Assembly (NCBI RefSeq): GCF_018449695.1
Contig: NZ_JAAVUY010000013.1
Span: 1-64,000 of the forward strand
Length of the DNA: 64,000 nt
Direction of reading: 5' to 3'
Source of the DNA: Bradyrhizobium sp. dw_411
GTDB taxonomy: Bacteria > Pseudomonadota > Alphaproteobacteria > Rhizobiales > Xanthobacteraceae
Below are positions 1 to 8,634 of the stretch, piece by piece. A program made the translations under genes and the position numbers. Numbering within the stretch: the first letter of the stretch is position 1; every line of letters starts with the position of its first letter. The notes under the pieces were generated by a model. It searched no databases. It saw only the letters and a program-made list of their open reading frames with translations, and was not told where the DNA came from.

Positions 1-43
1 AGACTCGGTCAGTCCGAGGACAACCTGTTGAGGCTCCACACCT

Positions 44-78
44 AGAGCCCGGTTCTGATTGAATCAGAACCGGGCTCT
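44..78. repeat. 17-bp perfect palindrome, part of a dispersed repeat
   Basis: Arms at 44-60 and 62-78 are exact reverse complements around a single base. The centre reads GATTGAATC. On the plus strand the palindrome is followed by AATCTTTGTTTT, so it could also end transcription. A second copy of the same element, with different arm bases but the same centre, lies at 31510-31538. The two copies also share the flanking block described at 101-137. Confidence 0.85.
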
Positions 79-100
79 AATCTTTGTTTTGACGCGTTTT

Positions 101-137
101 CTTTACGCGAACCGGTGTCCACTTCGCTCGAAAACAC
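101..137 (-). repeat. Conserved flank of the dispersed GATTCAATC-palindrome element
   Basis: Read on the minus strand this block is GTGTTTTCGAGCGAAGTGG followed by ACACCGGTTC. It is nearly identical to the block at 31484-31511 on the plus strand. It sits between the 44-78 palindrome and the 3' end of the DUF938 gene. I recall this motif as a very frequent intergenic repeat in Bradyrhizobium and Rhodopseudomonas genomes; that part is from memory. Confidence 0.7.
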
Positions 138-138
138 T

Positions 139-822
139 CTAGATCGCGTGTGAGCGTCCAAACACCAGCGTGAGATTGTTGGACGGCATCTCGATCACCT
201 CGACAAGCGCCAGACCGGCGCTCGCCGCCAGCGCTTCCACGGCCTCGATATCGCGCACGCCCCATTCGGGATTGCCCTCACGCAGGCTTGAATCGAACAC
301 CGCATTGCTGAGGGCGGTGTGCTTGCCGCCGCGCTTGAACGGACCGTAGAGAAACAGCAACCCGTCCACCCGCAAATAGCGTCCGGCGCCGGCCAACAAT
401 CCCTCGGCGACGCTCCACGGTGCGATATGAACCACGTTGGCGCAGAACACGGCCAGCACGTCGGCAGGGCCGCGGCCATCCTGCATTTCAGAGCACCAAT
501 CCGGGTCGGATAGATCGATCCGCAGCGGCAGCCGGATATTTGAAAGCTGCGCATGTGCCCGCCACGCGACAATGCTTGCGAGATGCCGATCGTTAAGGTC
601 GCTCGGCCACCACGTGATCTCGGGAAGATGCCGCGCGAAATCCACCGCATGCTGGCCGGTGCCGCTGCCAACCTCAATCACATCCCCGGATTTTCCGGCC
701 AGGAAGCGCTGCAACACCGCCCGGATCGCCTGATGATTGCGGTGAAATGCCGACGCGTCGAGGCGGCCGTCGGGCTCAACCGGCCGGCCGTCCTTACCGA
801 ATTCGACGACATAGTCAGCCAC
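139..822 (-). CDS. DUF938-family SAM-dependent methyltransferase
   Basis: The protein has a class I methyltransferase fold. The glycine-rich SAM loop is VIEVGSGTGQHAVDFA, followed by the acidic strand end in WWPSDLND. This pattern with FHRNH upstream is typical of the DUF938 family, which is about 200-220 residues long; the substrate is unknown. The frame is open upstream to a TTG at 885. I prefer the GTG at 822 (227 aa) because GGGAG lies six bases before it. The gene is transcribed away from the sox cluster and is probably unrelated to it. Family call fairly sure, biological role unknown. Confidence 0.8.
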   Translation of the reverse strand: MADYVVEFGKDGRPVEPDGRLDASAFHRNHQAIRAVLQRFLAGKSGDVIEVGSGTGQHAVDFARHLPEITWWPSDLNDRHLASIVAWRAHAQLSNIRLPLRIDLSDPDWCSEMQDGRGPADVLAVFCANVVHIAPWSVAEGLLAGAGRYLRVDGLLFLYGPFKRGGKHTALSNAVFDSSLREGNPEWGVRDIEAVEALAASAGLALVEVIEMPSNNLTLVFGRSHAI

Positions 823-952
823 GAAATTCTCCCGGATTTTCTGGCGAGGCTCATCGGATTTAACCTGCCACGGCGCCAACCGCAAAGCCTGACATGGCGT
901 CCGATACCGTTTATGCTGCGGTCACCCATATTCTGGCAGCCGGAACCATGCC

Positions 953-1315
953 TTGACCGACCATTTCCCGAGGACGCTTTTTCGCACGCTCGCCTTGACG
1001 CTCGTGATCGGCGCTGCCGCGCCGTTCCCGGCGGCGCGCGCACAATCGGTCTCCGAGGGTCAAAGACTGGCTTTCGATCGCGGCAAGGGCAATTGCCTCA
1101 CCTGCCACGAGATCAAGGGGGGCGACCTTCCCGGGACCATCGGGCCTGTGCTGCGAGACATCAAAAGCAAATATCCCGATCGTAACGATCTCGTCGCGAT
1201 CCTCACCGATGAAACCCGGCGCAACCCGCAAACCGTCATGCCGCCGTTCGGGCGCAATCGAATTCTGACCGAGCAGGAAATCAACGCGATCGTCGATTTC
1301 CTGCAGACCTTGTGA
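953..1315 (+). CDS. soxX: SoxX, monoheme cytochrome c subunit of the SoxXA complex
   Basis: SoxX pairs with SoxA in the periplasm to attach thiosulfate to the carrier SoxYZ. The 120-residue protein has a signal peptide (about residues 1-30, ending AARA), one heme motif CLTCH at 48-52, and a probable distal methionine at 96 in VMPPFG. Length and motifs fit SoxX. The start is a TTG at 953; the nearby ATG at 948 runs straight into a stop, so no better start is visible. It is the first gene of soxXYZAKB, with about 40 bases to soxY. The promoter should lie in 823-952. Confidence 0.93.
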   Translation: MTDHFPRTLFRTLALTLVIGAAAPFPAARAQSVSEGQRLAFDRGKGNCLTCHEIKGGDLPGTIGPVLRDIKSKYPDRNDLVAILTDETRRNPQTVMPPFGRNRILTEQEINAIVDFLQTL

Positions 1316-1355
1316 TGGCCCGCGGCATAGCGTCGCGCGGCGCAGGAGACCTCAG

Positions 1356-1850
1356 ATGAGAACCGTTCACACCGACTTGCCGGCCACGCGCCGCCTGATC
1401 CTCAGGGGCGCCGGCGCGATTGCGCTGACAGGCCTTGGCATCATGTCGTTCGGTATCGCTCCGGTCTTCGCCGCAGCCAACGACAAATACCCGGATGACG
1501 CGTTCAAGCAGAAGGGCGCTGCGGACGCGATCAAATCGCTCTATGGCCGCACCGCCGAACCCTCGGACAAGGTCAAACTCGATGCGCCTGAAATCGCGGA
1601 AAACGGCGCAGTGGTTCCGATATCGGTCACCACGACGCTTGCGGACGTGACGTCGATCGCATTTCTGGCCTCGGAGAACCCCAATGCGCTGGCGGCGGTT
1701 TACCGGATTCCGCCGGGCACGCTGCCGAACGTGGCCAATCGCCTCAAAATGGCGAAAACCTGCGACGTCATCGTGATCGTGGAAGCCGGCGGCAAGCTTT
1801 ATAGCGCCACCAAAGAGGTCAAGGTGACCGTCGGCGGCTGCGGCGGATGA
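1356..1850 (+). CDS. soxY: SoxY, sulfur-carrier subunit
   Basis: SoxY carries the sulfur intermediate covalently on the cysteine of its C-terminal swinging arm. Here the last residues are VGGCGG, with Cys162 of 164. The N-terminus has a twin-arginine motif (TRRLILRG) before a hydrophobic stretch, so export is probably by Tat together with SoxZ, as known for the family. The mature part shows the usual N-terminal DDAFKQKGAADAI helix and beta-sandwich. AGGAG precedes the ATG. soxZ follows 54 bases downstream. Confidence 0.95.
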   Translation: MRTVHTDLPATRRLILRGAGAIALTGLGIMSFGIAPVFAAANDKYPDDAFKQKGAADAIKSLYGRTAEPSDKVKLDAPEIAENGAVVPISVTTTLADVTSIAFLASENPNALAAVYRIPPGTLPNVANRLKMAKTCDVIVIVEAGGKLYSATKEVKVTVGGCGG

Positions 1851-1904
1851 GCACGTGATCCGCACGGTTTTGAATGCAAGGTTTTTGAATGAAGGAGTAT
1901 CCTG

Positions 1905-2216
1905 ATGGCATCGACGATTCGCGTGCGCGCGACCTCGAGCGGAGAGACCACGGAAGTCCAGGTGCTGATCCAGCATCCAATGGATTCCGGCTTCGTCAAG
2001 GATGCCAAAGGCGAGACCATTCCGCCGCATTTCATCCGGGAATTGACCTTCGAATATGACGGCAAAAACGTCTTCATCGCGGATTGGGGCGCTGCGGTCT
2101 CCAAGGACCCCTATGTCAAATTCAGCTTCAAGGGCGGCAAGAAGGGCGACGATTTGAAAATTAGCTGGATCGATAATAAAGGCGAGACCGACACCACCAC
2201 GGCGAAGATCCAGTGA
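1905..2216 (+). CDS. soxZ: SoxZ, partner of SoxY
   Basis: The 103-residue protein has no signal peptide, as is usual for SoxZ, which is exported bound to SoxY. It is an immunoglobulin-like beta-sandwich with family-typical stretches such as HPMDSGFVKDAKGETIPPHF and the C-terminal half DPYVKFSFKGGKKGD. A strong ribosome site (AAGGAG) lies before the ATG at 1905. The stop codon overlaps the GTG start of soxA (GTGA), which points to translational coupling. Confidence 0.95.
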   Translation: MASTIRVRATSSGETTEVQVLIQHPMDSGFVKDAKGETIPPHFIRELTFEYDGKNVFIADWGAAVSKDPYVKFSFKGGKKGDDLKISWIDNKGETDTTTAKIQ

Positions 2217-3067
2217 GTTTGCGATCTTTCATCCGCATGGCCTTGGCCGCTGTTGCGCTGGCCGCGTTGACGCTGGCAGCACCCGCCGCCGATACGCCCG
2301 ATCCCGTAGCCGATGCGAAAGCGTTCCGGAATTTTTTCGTCACGAAGTTTCCCAAGGTAAAGCTCGAGGACTTCGTCAACGGTCCGTATTCGATGAATGA
2401 GGGCATGCGCCGGCAATGGGAAGAGAAGGAACAATTCCCGCCCTATGAGTTCTCCCTCGATACCGGCAAGGAAATGTTCTCCAGGCCGTTCAAGAACGGC
2501 AAGAGTTACGCCGATTGTTTTCCGAATCAAGGCATCGGCGTCCGTCAGAACTATCCCTATTTCGACACCAACGAAGGCAAGGTCATCACGCTTGAACTGG
2601 CGTTGAACAAATGCCGCGAGGCCAATGGCGAATCCGCGCTCTCCTATGTGCGGGACGACATGGCCGCGCTGACCGCCTATATGGCGTTCACCTCGCGCGG
2701 CAAGCCGTTCGACATCAAGATTCCCGACGATCCCCGCGCGCTCGAGGCCTACCAGAACGGCAAGCGCTACTTCTATACGCGGCGCGGGCAGCTCAATTTC
2801 TCCTGCGCCACCTGCCATGTGCAAAATCCCGGCGAGCGGATCCGCGCCGAAATACTCGCGCCCGCGCTCGGAATTTTAAACGCAATGCCGATCTACCGTT
2901 CCGAATGGGGGGGCATGGGCACGATCAGCCGGCGCTTTACTAGCTGCAACAGCCAGATTCGCGGCGTGCCGCTCGAACCGCAGGCCGAAGAATACCGCGA
3001 CCTCGAATATTACCTGTCTTATGTGAGCAATGGACTGCCGATTTCCGGCCCGGGATCGCGGCCATGA
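2213..3067 (+). CDS. soxA: SoxA, L-cysteine S-thiosulfotransferase subunit
   Basis: SoxA is the catalytic subunit of SoxXA. The signal peptide ends near residue 26 (PAADTPD). There is a single heme motif CATCH at 198-202. Cys245 in RFTSCNSQ matches the cysteine heme ligand that is persulfidated in the family. Cys102 and Cys134 sit where diheme SoxA proteins have their first heme, but without CxxCH, so this is the monoheme type, where they probably form a disulfide. The GTG start overlaps the soxZ stop, and the stop overlaps the next ATG. Confidence 0.94.
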   Translation: MSLRSFIRMALAAVALAALTLAAPAADTPDPVADAKAFRNFFVTKFPKVKLEDFVNGPYSMNEGMRRQWEEKEQFPPYEFSLDTGKEMFSRPFKNGKSYADCFPNQGIGVRQNYPYFDTNEGKVITLELALNKCREANGESALSYVRDDMAALTAYMAFTSRGKPFDIKIPDDPRALEAYQNGKRYFYTRRGQLNFSCATCHVQNPGERIRAEILAPALGILNAMPIYRSEWGGMGTISRRFTSCNSQIRGVPLEPQAEEYRDLEYYLSYVSNGLPISGPGSRP

Positions 3068-3396
3068 ACATGACGGGAATCATCTTGCGGATATCGACCT
3101 TCACGCTGGCCTCCCTGCTGGTGATCGCCAACGCGACCTCGGTACCGGCCGCAAGCTCCGAGGCAGATTTCAAGGCCGCCTATGCCGCCGCTGAAGCCAC
3201 CAACAAGGAAGCCGGCGGGTTGCGTAACCAATGGACCGTGACGGCAGAAGCCCTGGCCGATGCCAGGAAGGCCGCCGACAAGGGCGACTTCGACCGCGCC
3301 GTTGCGTCGGCAAAGGAAGCCGAAGCGCTCGCCAAGGCATCGATCTTCCAGGCCACCAGCGAAAAAGAAGCCTGGAAGAATCTCGAGATACGGTAG
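3064..3396 (+). CDS. soxK: SoxK/SAXB-like SoxXA-binding protein
   Basis: This is a 110-residue exported protein with a signal peptide to about residue 30 (VPAASSE). The mature part is a short alpha-helical hairpin rich in Ala, Lys and Glu (AAYAAAEATNKEAGG, ADKGDFDRAVASAKEAE). Proteins of this look encoded right after soxA form a third subunit of SoxXA and improve its activity. It overlaps soxA by ATGA and ends 12 bases before soxB. The identification rests on position, length and helical repeats rather than a diagnostic motif. Confidence 0.78.
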   Translation: MNMTGIILRISTFTLASLLVIANATSVPAASSEADFKAAYAAAEATNKEAGGLRNQWTVTAEALADARKAADKGDFDRAVASAKEAEALAKASIFQATSEKEAWKNLEIR

Positions 3397-3408
3397 GCCC
3401 TGGGAGAG

Positions 3409-5166
3409 ATGCGCAGACATCGCATGACCATTCGCCGCCGGGATTTGCTTAAACTCGCAGGCGCGGCCGCACTTGCGGGCGGAGCGCCGCGCCTGGCGCG
3501 GAGCGCCGACAATTCAGGCGTCTACGATCTCGAACGCTTCGGCAATGCGCGCATCCTGCATATGACCGACACCCATGCACAGTTGCTTCCGGGATATTTT
3601 CGCGAACCCAGCGTCAATCTCGGACTTGGCACGATGCAGGGCCAGCCGCCGCATCTGGTCGGCCGCGCCTTTCTGGATCGTTTCGGGATTAAGCCGGATA
3701 GCGCCGACGCCTATGCATTCACCTCGCTCGATTTCGAAAAATCCGCCGCGCGCTTCGGCAAGCTCGGCGGCTTCGCGCATCTGAAAACGCTGATCGATCG
3801 CCTGCGCAACGATGTCGGCCCGGGTCGCTCGCTGCTGCTCGACGGCGGCGATCTGTGGCAGGGAACAGGCTTGGCCAATATCATGCAGGGCGCCCACATG
3901 GTCGAGGCCGCCAACCTGCTCGGCATCGAGGCCATGACCGGCCATTGGGAATTTACCTATGGCGAGGACGCGCTGCGCCGCAACCTCGAACGCTTCAAGG
4001 GCGAATTCTTGGCGCAGAATGTCTACCTGACCGACGAAGCCGCGTTCAACGACGCCAAAGCCTTCGACCCTGCGACCAAGCGGGTGTTCAAGCCGTCCAT
4101 GATCAAGGAGATCGGCGGGCATCGCATCGCGGTGATCGGCCAGGCCTTTCCTTACGTGCCGATCGCTCATCCAAAGCGTTTCACGCCGGACTGGACGTTC
4201 GGCATCCGCGACGAGGAATTGCAGAAACTGGTCGACGGCTTGCGAAACAACGACAAGGTCGATGCCGTGGTGCTGCTGTCGCACAACGGCATGGACGTCG
4301 ACCTCAAGCTCGCCAGCCGCGTGCGCGGCATCGATGTCATTCTCGGCGGCCATACCCATGACGCCGTTCCGCAGCCTGTCCCCGTGACCAATGCCGGCGG
4401 CATCACGCTCGTCACCAATGCCGGCTCGAACGGAAAATTCCTCGGCGTGCTCGATCTAGAAGTCGCGCGAGGCCGGGTCAGCAATGTCAGATACCGGCTG
4501 CTGCCGGTGTTCTCGGAATTGCTGAAGCCCGATGCGGCGATGGCGGCACTGATCGAAAAGACCCGCGCGCCGCAGGCCGCCGTCTATGCCGAGAAGATTG
4601 CGACCGCAGATCGCCTGCTCTATCGCCGCGATAATTTCAACGGCACGGTGGATCAACTGATCTGCGACGGGTTGCGTACGCAGTTGGAGGCGGAAATCGC
4701 ACTGTCGCCGGGCTTCCGCTGGGGCTCCAGCTTTCTGCCGGGCCAGCCCCTGACGATGGAAGACGTGCTGGCCGAGACCGCCATCACCTATCCGGAAACC
4801 TACGTCCAGCGAATGACCGGCACCCAGATCAAGGATGCCCTTGAAGACGTCTGCGACAATCTCTTCAACCCCGACCCGTACCATCAGCAGGGCGGCGACA
4901 TGGTTCGGGTCGGCGGCTTTATTTATACGTGTACGCCCGCGGAAGGCATCGGGCGCCGGATTTCCGATCTGAAGCTCGGCAATGGTCGCGCAATCGAGGC
5001 CGGCAAGACCTACAAGGTGGCCGGATGGGCGTCGGTCAATGAGCAGAAAGGGATTCCGGTTTGGGATGTCCTGGCCCGGCACCTCGGCGGGGGCAAACCG
5101 CCGGATGGGCGCAACACCGGCGTAACGCTCAGGGGTGTGGACGGCAACCCGGGCATCGCGGGATAG
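3409..5166 (+). CDS. soxB: SoxB, dimanganese S-sulfosulfanyl-L-cysteine sulfohydrolase
   Basis: SoxB hydrolyses sulfate from SoxY-bound thiosulfate in the periplasm. It belongs to the 5'-nucleotidase/metallophosphoesterase family. Metal-site motifs are MTDTHAQ (about 52-58), LDGGDLWQG (about 145), GHWEFTYGE (about 180, the SoxB form of the GNHE motif) and GGHTHD (about 312). The N-terminus has TIRRRDLLKLAGAAAL, a Tat signal. Two starts are possible, ATG 3409 or ATG 3424; GGGAG at 3402-3406 is close to the first and far from the second. At 585 aa the length fits the family. Confidence 0.95.
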   Translation: MRRHRMTIRRRDLLKLAGAAALAGGAPRLARSADNSGVYDLERFGNARILHMTDTHAQLLPGYFREPSVNLGLGTMQGQPPHLVGRAFLDRFGIKPDSADAYAFTSLDFEKSAARFGKLGGFAHLKTLIDRLRNDVGPGRSLLLDGGDLWQGTGLANIMQGAHMVEAANLLGIEAMTGHWEFTYGEDALRRNLERFKGEFLAQNVYLTDEAAFNDAKAFDPATKRVFKPSMIKEIGGHRIAVIGQAFPYVPIAHPKRFTPDWTFGIRDEELQKLVDGLRNNDKVDAVVLLSHNGMDVDLKLASRVRGIDVILGGHTHDAVPQPVPVTNAGGITLVTNAGSNGKFLGVLDLEVARGRVSNVRYRLLPVFSELLKPDAAMAALIEKTRAPQAAVYAEKIATADRLLYRRDNFNGTVDQLICDGLRTQLEAEIALSPGFRWGSSFLPGQPLTMEDVLAETAITYPETYVQRMTGTQIKDALEDVCDNLFNPDPYHQQGGDMVRVGGFIYTCTPAEGIGRRISDLKLGNGRAIEAGKTYKVAGWASVNEQKGIPVWDVLARHLGGGKPPDGRNTGVTLRGVDGNPGIAG

Positions 5167-5254
5167 GGGTGAGACATTTGGCGCAGATACGCCGGAGTTA
5201 TGTTCAGCCTTTTTGCATGGTAGTAACAGGAATCAGTTCGCAGGCGCGCCATCC

Positions 5255-6295
5255 ATGATCTTTCGCCAGCTATTCGACAGCGTATCGGGAACCTACAGTT
5301 ATCTGCTGGCCAGCCGCGCGGGCGGCGAGGCGTTGATCCTCGATCCCGTGCTCGAGAAAGTTGACCGCTACTGTCAGTTGCTGCGCGAACTCGATCTGCG
5401 GCTGGTCAAGGCCGTCGATACGCATCTGCACGCCGACCATGTCACGGGGCTCGGCGAGCTGCGCGACCGCACCCACTGCGTCACCATCATGGGCGAACAG
5501 ACCAGGGCCGACGTGGTCGCGATGCGCGTCTCCGATGGCGACAAGGTCATGATCGAGGGAATGAGCCTCGACGTCATGTATACGCCGGGCCACACCGACG
5601 ATTCCTATAGTTATTTGATGGGCGATCGCGTGTTCACCGGCGATACGCTCCTGATCCGCGGCACCGGCCGCACCGATTTCCAGAACGGCAGCGCCCGGGC
5701 GCAGTATGATTCGATTTTCGGCCGGCTGCTCAAATTGCCGGATGAAACGATGGTATTCCCGGCCCACGACTACAAGGGCGATACAGTTTCCACCATCGGC
5801 GAAGAGAAACGCTACAATCCGCGGCTGCAGGTCCGCTCAGTCGATGAATATATCGAGCTGATGAACAATCTGAAGCTGCCGAATCCAAAAATGATGGATG
5901 TCGCAGTGCCGGCCAACATGCATGTCGGCCTGCATCAGGACGAACTGGCCAAACAGGGGCAGGCGCTCAGCGCCCTTGAGGCGATCGAGGGTCTCGGCCG
6001 TCCCGATATCCTGCTGGTCGACCTTCGTGAAACCAGCGAGCGCATCAAGCACGGAATGCTGTCAGGCGCGCTTCACGCGCCGTATCCCGGCATCGACGAA
6101 AGCCTGCAGCCCGGCGGAATGTTGCGTGAAGTGGCGGCTGCGACCGGGCGGCGCATCGTGTTTTTCTGTGCCTTCGGCGAGCGCTCGGCGATGGCGGTGG
6201 CTGCCGCCAAGACCGCGGGCCTCGACAATACCGCACATATCGCCGGCGGCATCGACGCCTGGAAGAAAGCCGGCGGCCCGGTGCAGACGGGCTGA
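5255..6295 (+). CDS. Persulfide dioxygenase (ETHE1-like)-rhodanese fusion
   Basis: The N-terminal metallo-beta-lactamase domain (about 1-230) has THLHADH, a TPGHTDDS iron-ligand site, FTGDTLL and FPAHDY. This is the pattern of ETHE1-type persulfide dioxygenases, which oxidise glutathione persulfide to sulfite. The C-terminal rhodanese domain (about 245-346) keeps the active cysteine in FFCAFGERS. The frame is open back to 5135 inside soxB; ATG 5255 gives a normal 346-residue protein. Linked to soxB, it probably handles sulfane sulfur released in the cytoplasm. It ends one base before the convergent ABC gene. Confidence 0.87.
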   Translation: MIFRQLFDSVSGTYSYLLASRAGGEALILDPVLEKVDRYCQLLRELDLRLVKAVDTHLHADHVTGLGELRDRTHCVTIMGEQTRADVVAMRVSDGDKVMIEGMSLDVMYTPGHTDDSYSYLMGDRVFTGDTLLIRGTGRTDFQNGSARAQYDSIFGRLLKLPDETMVFPAHDYKGDTVSTIGEEKRYNPRLQVRSVDEYIELMNNLKLPNPKMMDVAVPANMHVGLHQDELAKQGQALSALEAIEGLGRPDILLVDLRETSERIKHGMLSGALHAPYPGIDESLQPGGMLREVAAATGRRIVFFCAFGERSAMAVAAAKTAGLDNTAHIAGGIDAWKKAGGPVQTG

Positions 6296-6296
6296 G

Positions 6297-7097
6297 CTAG
6301 ATTTCTGCCCACGGCACGATCACAGCCTCGCGCCGATATTCTGCGCGGTAGGCGCTGATCCGAAACACATCCGCCATCACCTGTTCCGACAGCGCCTCGG
6401 CGGGAGCGCCGTGCGACACCAGACGGCCATCCGAGAGCACCCGCACCGTATCTGCGAATCGTGCGGCGAGCCCGAGATCATGTGTCACCACGATCACCAA
6501 TGTGCCGTTGTCGGCGGCCATGCGCAGGCTTTTCATCACATCGATCTGGTGGCGCGGGTCGAGCGAGGATGTCGGCTCGTCCGCCAGGATCACCGGCGCC
6601 TCGACCGCGAATACCCGCGCCAGCGCGACGCGGCTGCGCTCGCCTCCGGACAACTCGGTGACGCGGCGATCGCTGAATGCGACGACATCGGCCACCTGCA
6701 TCGCGCGCAACACCGCGTCGGAGTCTTTCGCCGACAAACGCGACGGGTCGGTCGCGCCATGCGGATACCGGCCGAGCGCCACAATATCCCGCGCTGGCAG
6801 CGGCCAATGCACGATGTGGCCCTGCGCCAGATAGCCAAATCGCCGTGCTCGCTCGCGCAACGACAGCGACGACAGTTCCTCACCGCCGACTTGAATGGCG
6901 CCGTTGGAAGGCACCAATCCGGCCAGCGCACGCAGCAACGTGGTCTTGCCGGCGCCGTTCGGCCCGACCAGCGCGACCAGATGGCCTGAGCTCAGCGACA
7001 ACGAAATATCATTCAGGACGACACGACCGGCCAGCGTCACGCCGAGACCTCGCGCAGTAAGAATATCTGGCGCGGTAAGAAAGTCCGGCGCGGTCAT
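6297..7097 (-). CDS. ABC transporter ATPase for siderophore, heme or cobalamin uptake
   Basis: Walker A is GPNGAGKTT (about 44-52), the signature is ELSGGERSR, and Walker B ends in VILADEP followed by the H-loop VVTHD. The protein resembles the FecE/BtuD/HmuV group (266 aa). Its start overlaps the permease gene by ATGA, so the two are co-translated. No binding protein or TonB receptor lies nearby, so iron chelate, heme and B12 cannot be told apart here. I looked for a B12-box riboswitch upstream of the permease and saw none. Confidence 0.85.
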   Translation of the reverse strand: MTAPDFLTAPDILTARGLGVTLAGRVVLNDISLSLSSGHLVALVGPNGAGKTTLLRALAGLVPSNGAIQVGGEELSSLSLRERARRFGYLAQGHIVHWPLPARDIVALGRYPHGATDPSRLSAKDSDAVLRAMQVADVVAFSDRRVTELSGGERSRVALARVFAVEAPVILADEPTSSLDPRHQIDVMKSLRMAADNGTLVIVVTHDLGLAARFADTVRVLSDGRLVSHGAPAEALSEQVMADVFRISAYRAEYRREAVIVPWAEI

Positions 7098-8140
7098 GCG
7101 ACGCCTCCACCGAGCGCGCGCCGCTCGCGCATGATCAGATAAAGGAAGAACGGTACGCCGATGATCGACGTCAGCACACCGACCTTGATGTCGCTGGTCG
7201 ATGGAATGAGGCGCACCGCAATATCGGCCGCCAGCAGCAATGCCGCGCCGGTCAGCGCGCTCGGAACCAGCAGCCGCGCCGGATCGTGACCGATCAGCGG
7301 CCGCATCAGGTGCGGCGCGACCAGGCCGATGAAACCGATCGTGCCTGATACCGCGACCGCGCCGCCGACGCCGAGCGCAACGCCCGTGATCACCAGCAGC
7401 CGCAGCCGATCAACATCAACGCCAAGGCTTTGCGCCGTTTCCTCGCCAAGGCTGAGCGCGCGGAACGCATTGCGCTGGCTGAACAGAATGACCGCACCCG
7501 CGACAATGAACGGCAACGCCAGCACGACATGGCGAAAGCTGCGATCTTCCAATGAGCCGAGCAGCCAGAACGCAATCTCGAGCACAATGAAGGGATTGCT
7601 GGAGAGATTCATCACCAGCGCGGTCGCGGCCCCGGCAAGGCTGGATATCGCAAGCCCGGCCAGAATCAGAAGCAACAGCCCGGCGTTGCGGCCCGCGATC
7701 ACGAGCAGCGCAAACACCGAGGCGAACGCGACCACTATCGCCGCGACCGGAAGCGCCCAGGACCGCACATCAGCCACGCCGAGCGCAATCATCAGCACGG
7801 CGCCGAAAGCGGCCGATTGCGGCGCCCCAAACAACGAGGGCGACGCCAGCGGATTTCGCAACAACCCCTGCAGGGCTGCGCCGGCGAGGCCGAGCATGGC
7901 GCCGATCGCGCATCCCAGAATCATGCGCGGCAGCCGGATTTCATTGACGATCACCTGCTGAACGTCGCTGCCGCTACCGAACAGGGCTTCGATCACCGTC
8001 AGCGGCGACAACCGCACCGGTCCGATCCCGAGCGAGACCAATGCCAGCATGACGACGAGCACAATAAGTACTGCGACCACGCCGGCGCGCCGACGTGCCG
8101 CAGCGTCGACCGTCACAATGACGTTCTCAGCTCTCATCAA
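7094..8140 (-). CDS. FecCD/BtuC-type ABC permease
   Basis: The 348-residue permease has about ten hydrophobic segments and family signatures such as IRLPRMILGCAIGAMLGLAG, LRNPLASPSLFG, GFIGLVAPHLMRPLIGHD and the C-terminal GVPFFLYLIMRERR. It is the type II importer permease for vitamin B12, heme or siderophores and would act as a homodimer with the ATPase at 6297-7097. The first gene of this two-gene operon is transcribed divergently from the small-protein pair at 8407. Confidence 0.9.
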   Translation of the reverse strand: MMRAENVIVTVDAAARRRAGVVAVLIVLVVMLALVSLGIGPVRLSPLTVIEALFGSGSDVQQVIVNEIRLPRMILGCAIGAMLGLAGAALQGLLRNPLASPSLFGAPQSAAFGAVLMIALGVADVRSWALPVAAIVVAFASVFALLVIAGRNAGLLLLILAGLAISSLAGAATALVMNLSSNPFIVLEIAFWLLGSLEDRSFRHVVLALPFIVAGAVILFSQRNAFRALSLGEETAQSLGVDVDRLRLLVITGVALGVGGAVAVSGTIGFIGLVAPHLMRPLIGHDPARLLVPSALTGAALLLAADIAVRLIPSTSDIKVGVLTSIIGVPFFLYLIMRERRALGGGVA

Positions 8141-8406
8141 TCCATTCCCGGACCTATCCCAGCGCAGACATTCGATTCATGGCACAAAGAAGCGCATGCG
8201 ACAAAATAGACGCATCGTCCCGTCAGGATTAACAGAAAGCGGCGCCGCGACATTCAACTGTCCTGCAGATCGCTGATTTGAACTGAAAAACGCTGTTTTC
8301 CGGCATTTCAGGCCTCAAAGAAGCCCTTTCACCGGGCAAATGCGTGGTAAGACTGCATCCGGGGTTGTCGCACGCTGGTGCGCGCCGATGAATTTTGAGG
8401 CCTTTG
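8141..8406. other. Divergent intergenic region
   Basis: This 266-base gap separates the permease (leftward) from the small gene at 8407 (rightward) and should hold both promoters. I see no convincing long palindrome, riboswitch core or repeat. GAGG at 8397-8400 is the ribosome site of the next gene. Confidence 0.5.
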
Positions 8407-8634
8407 ATGAATGACGAACCGAAAACTGCCGCCGAATTGAAGGAGATCCGGCTGAACCGGAAGATCGCCCAGGATGCCGAAGGCATCAAGGCCATGGCCG
8501 ATATCGCTGCTGCGGATATTGCAATAAGAAAGCGGACGGCAGATCTGCGCGCGATCCGATTGGCAAAAGAAGCCGCCGACCGCGAGAAGCCAGTAGAACC
8601 CAAAACCAAGTCCAAAAAGAAGAAAACGAGCTAA
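8407..8634 (+). CDS. Small charged hypothetical protein, paralogue of the next gene
   Basis: The 75-residue protein is rich in Lys, Ala, Glu and Asp and has no membrane segment. It should be mostly helical, with a lysine-rich tail (KTKSKKKKTS). GAGG six bases before ATG 8407 decides the start over the in-frame TTG at 8395. Residues LRAIRLAKEAADREKP match LKALRLAREAVEPPRP in the next gene, so the two arose by tandem duplication. The basic tail could bind nucleic acid, but no known domain is recognised. Confidence 0.65.
   Translation: MNDEPKTAAELKEIRLNRKIAQDAEGIKAMADIAAADIAIRKRTADLRAIRLAKEAADREKPVEPKTKSKKKKTS

Noticed and set aside
8141..8300. Possible cobalamin riboswitch upstream of the BtuC-like permease
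   Set aside because: No GCCACTG B12-box core or matching stem is visible on the minus strand.
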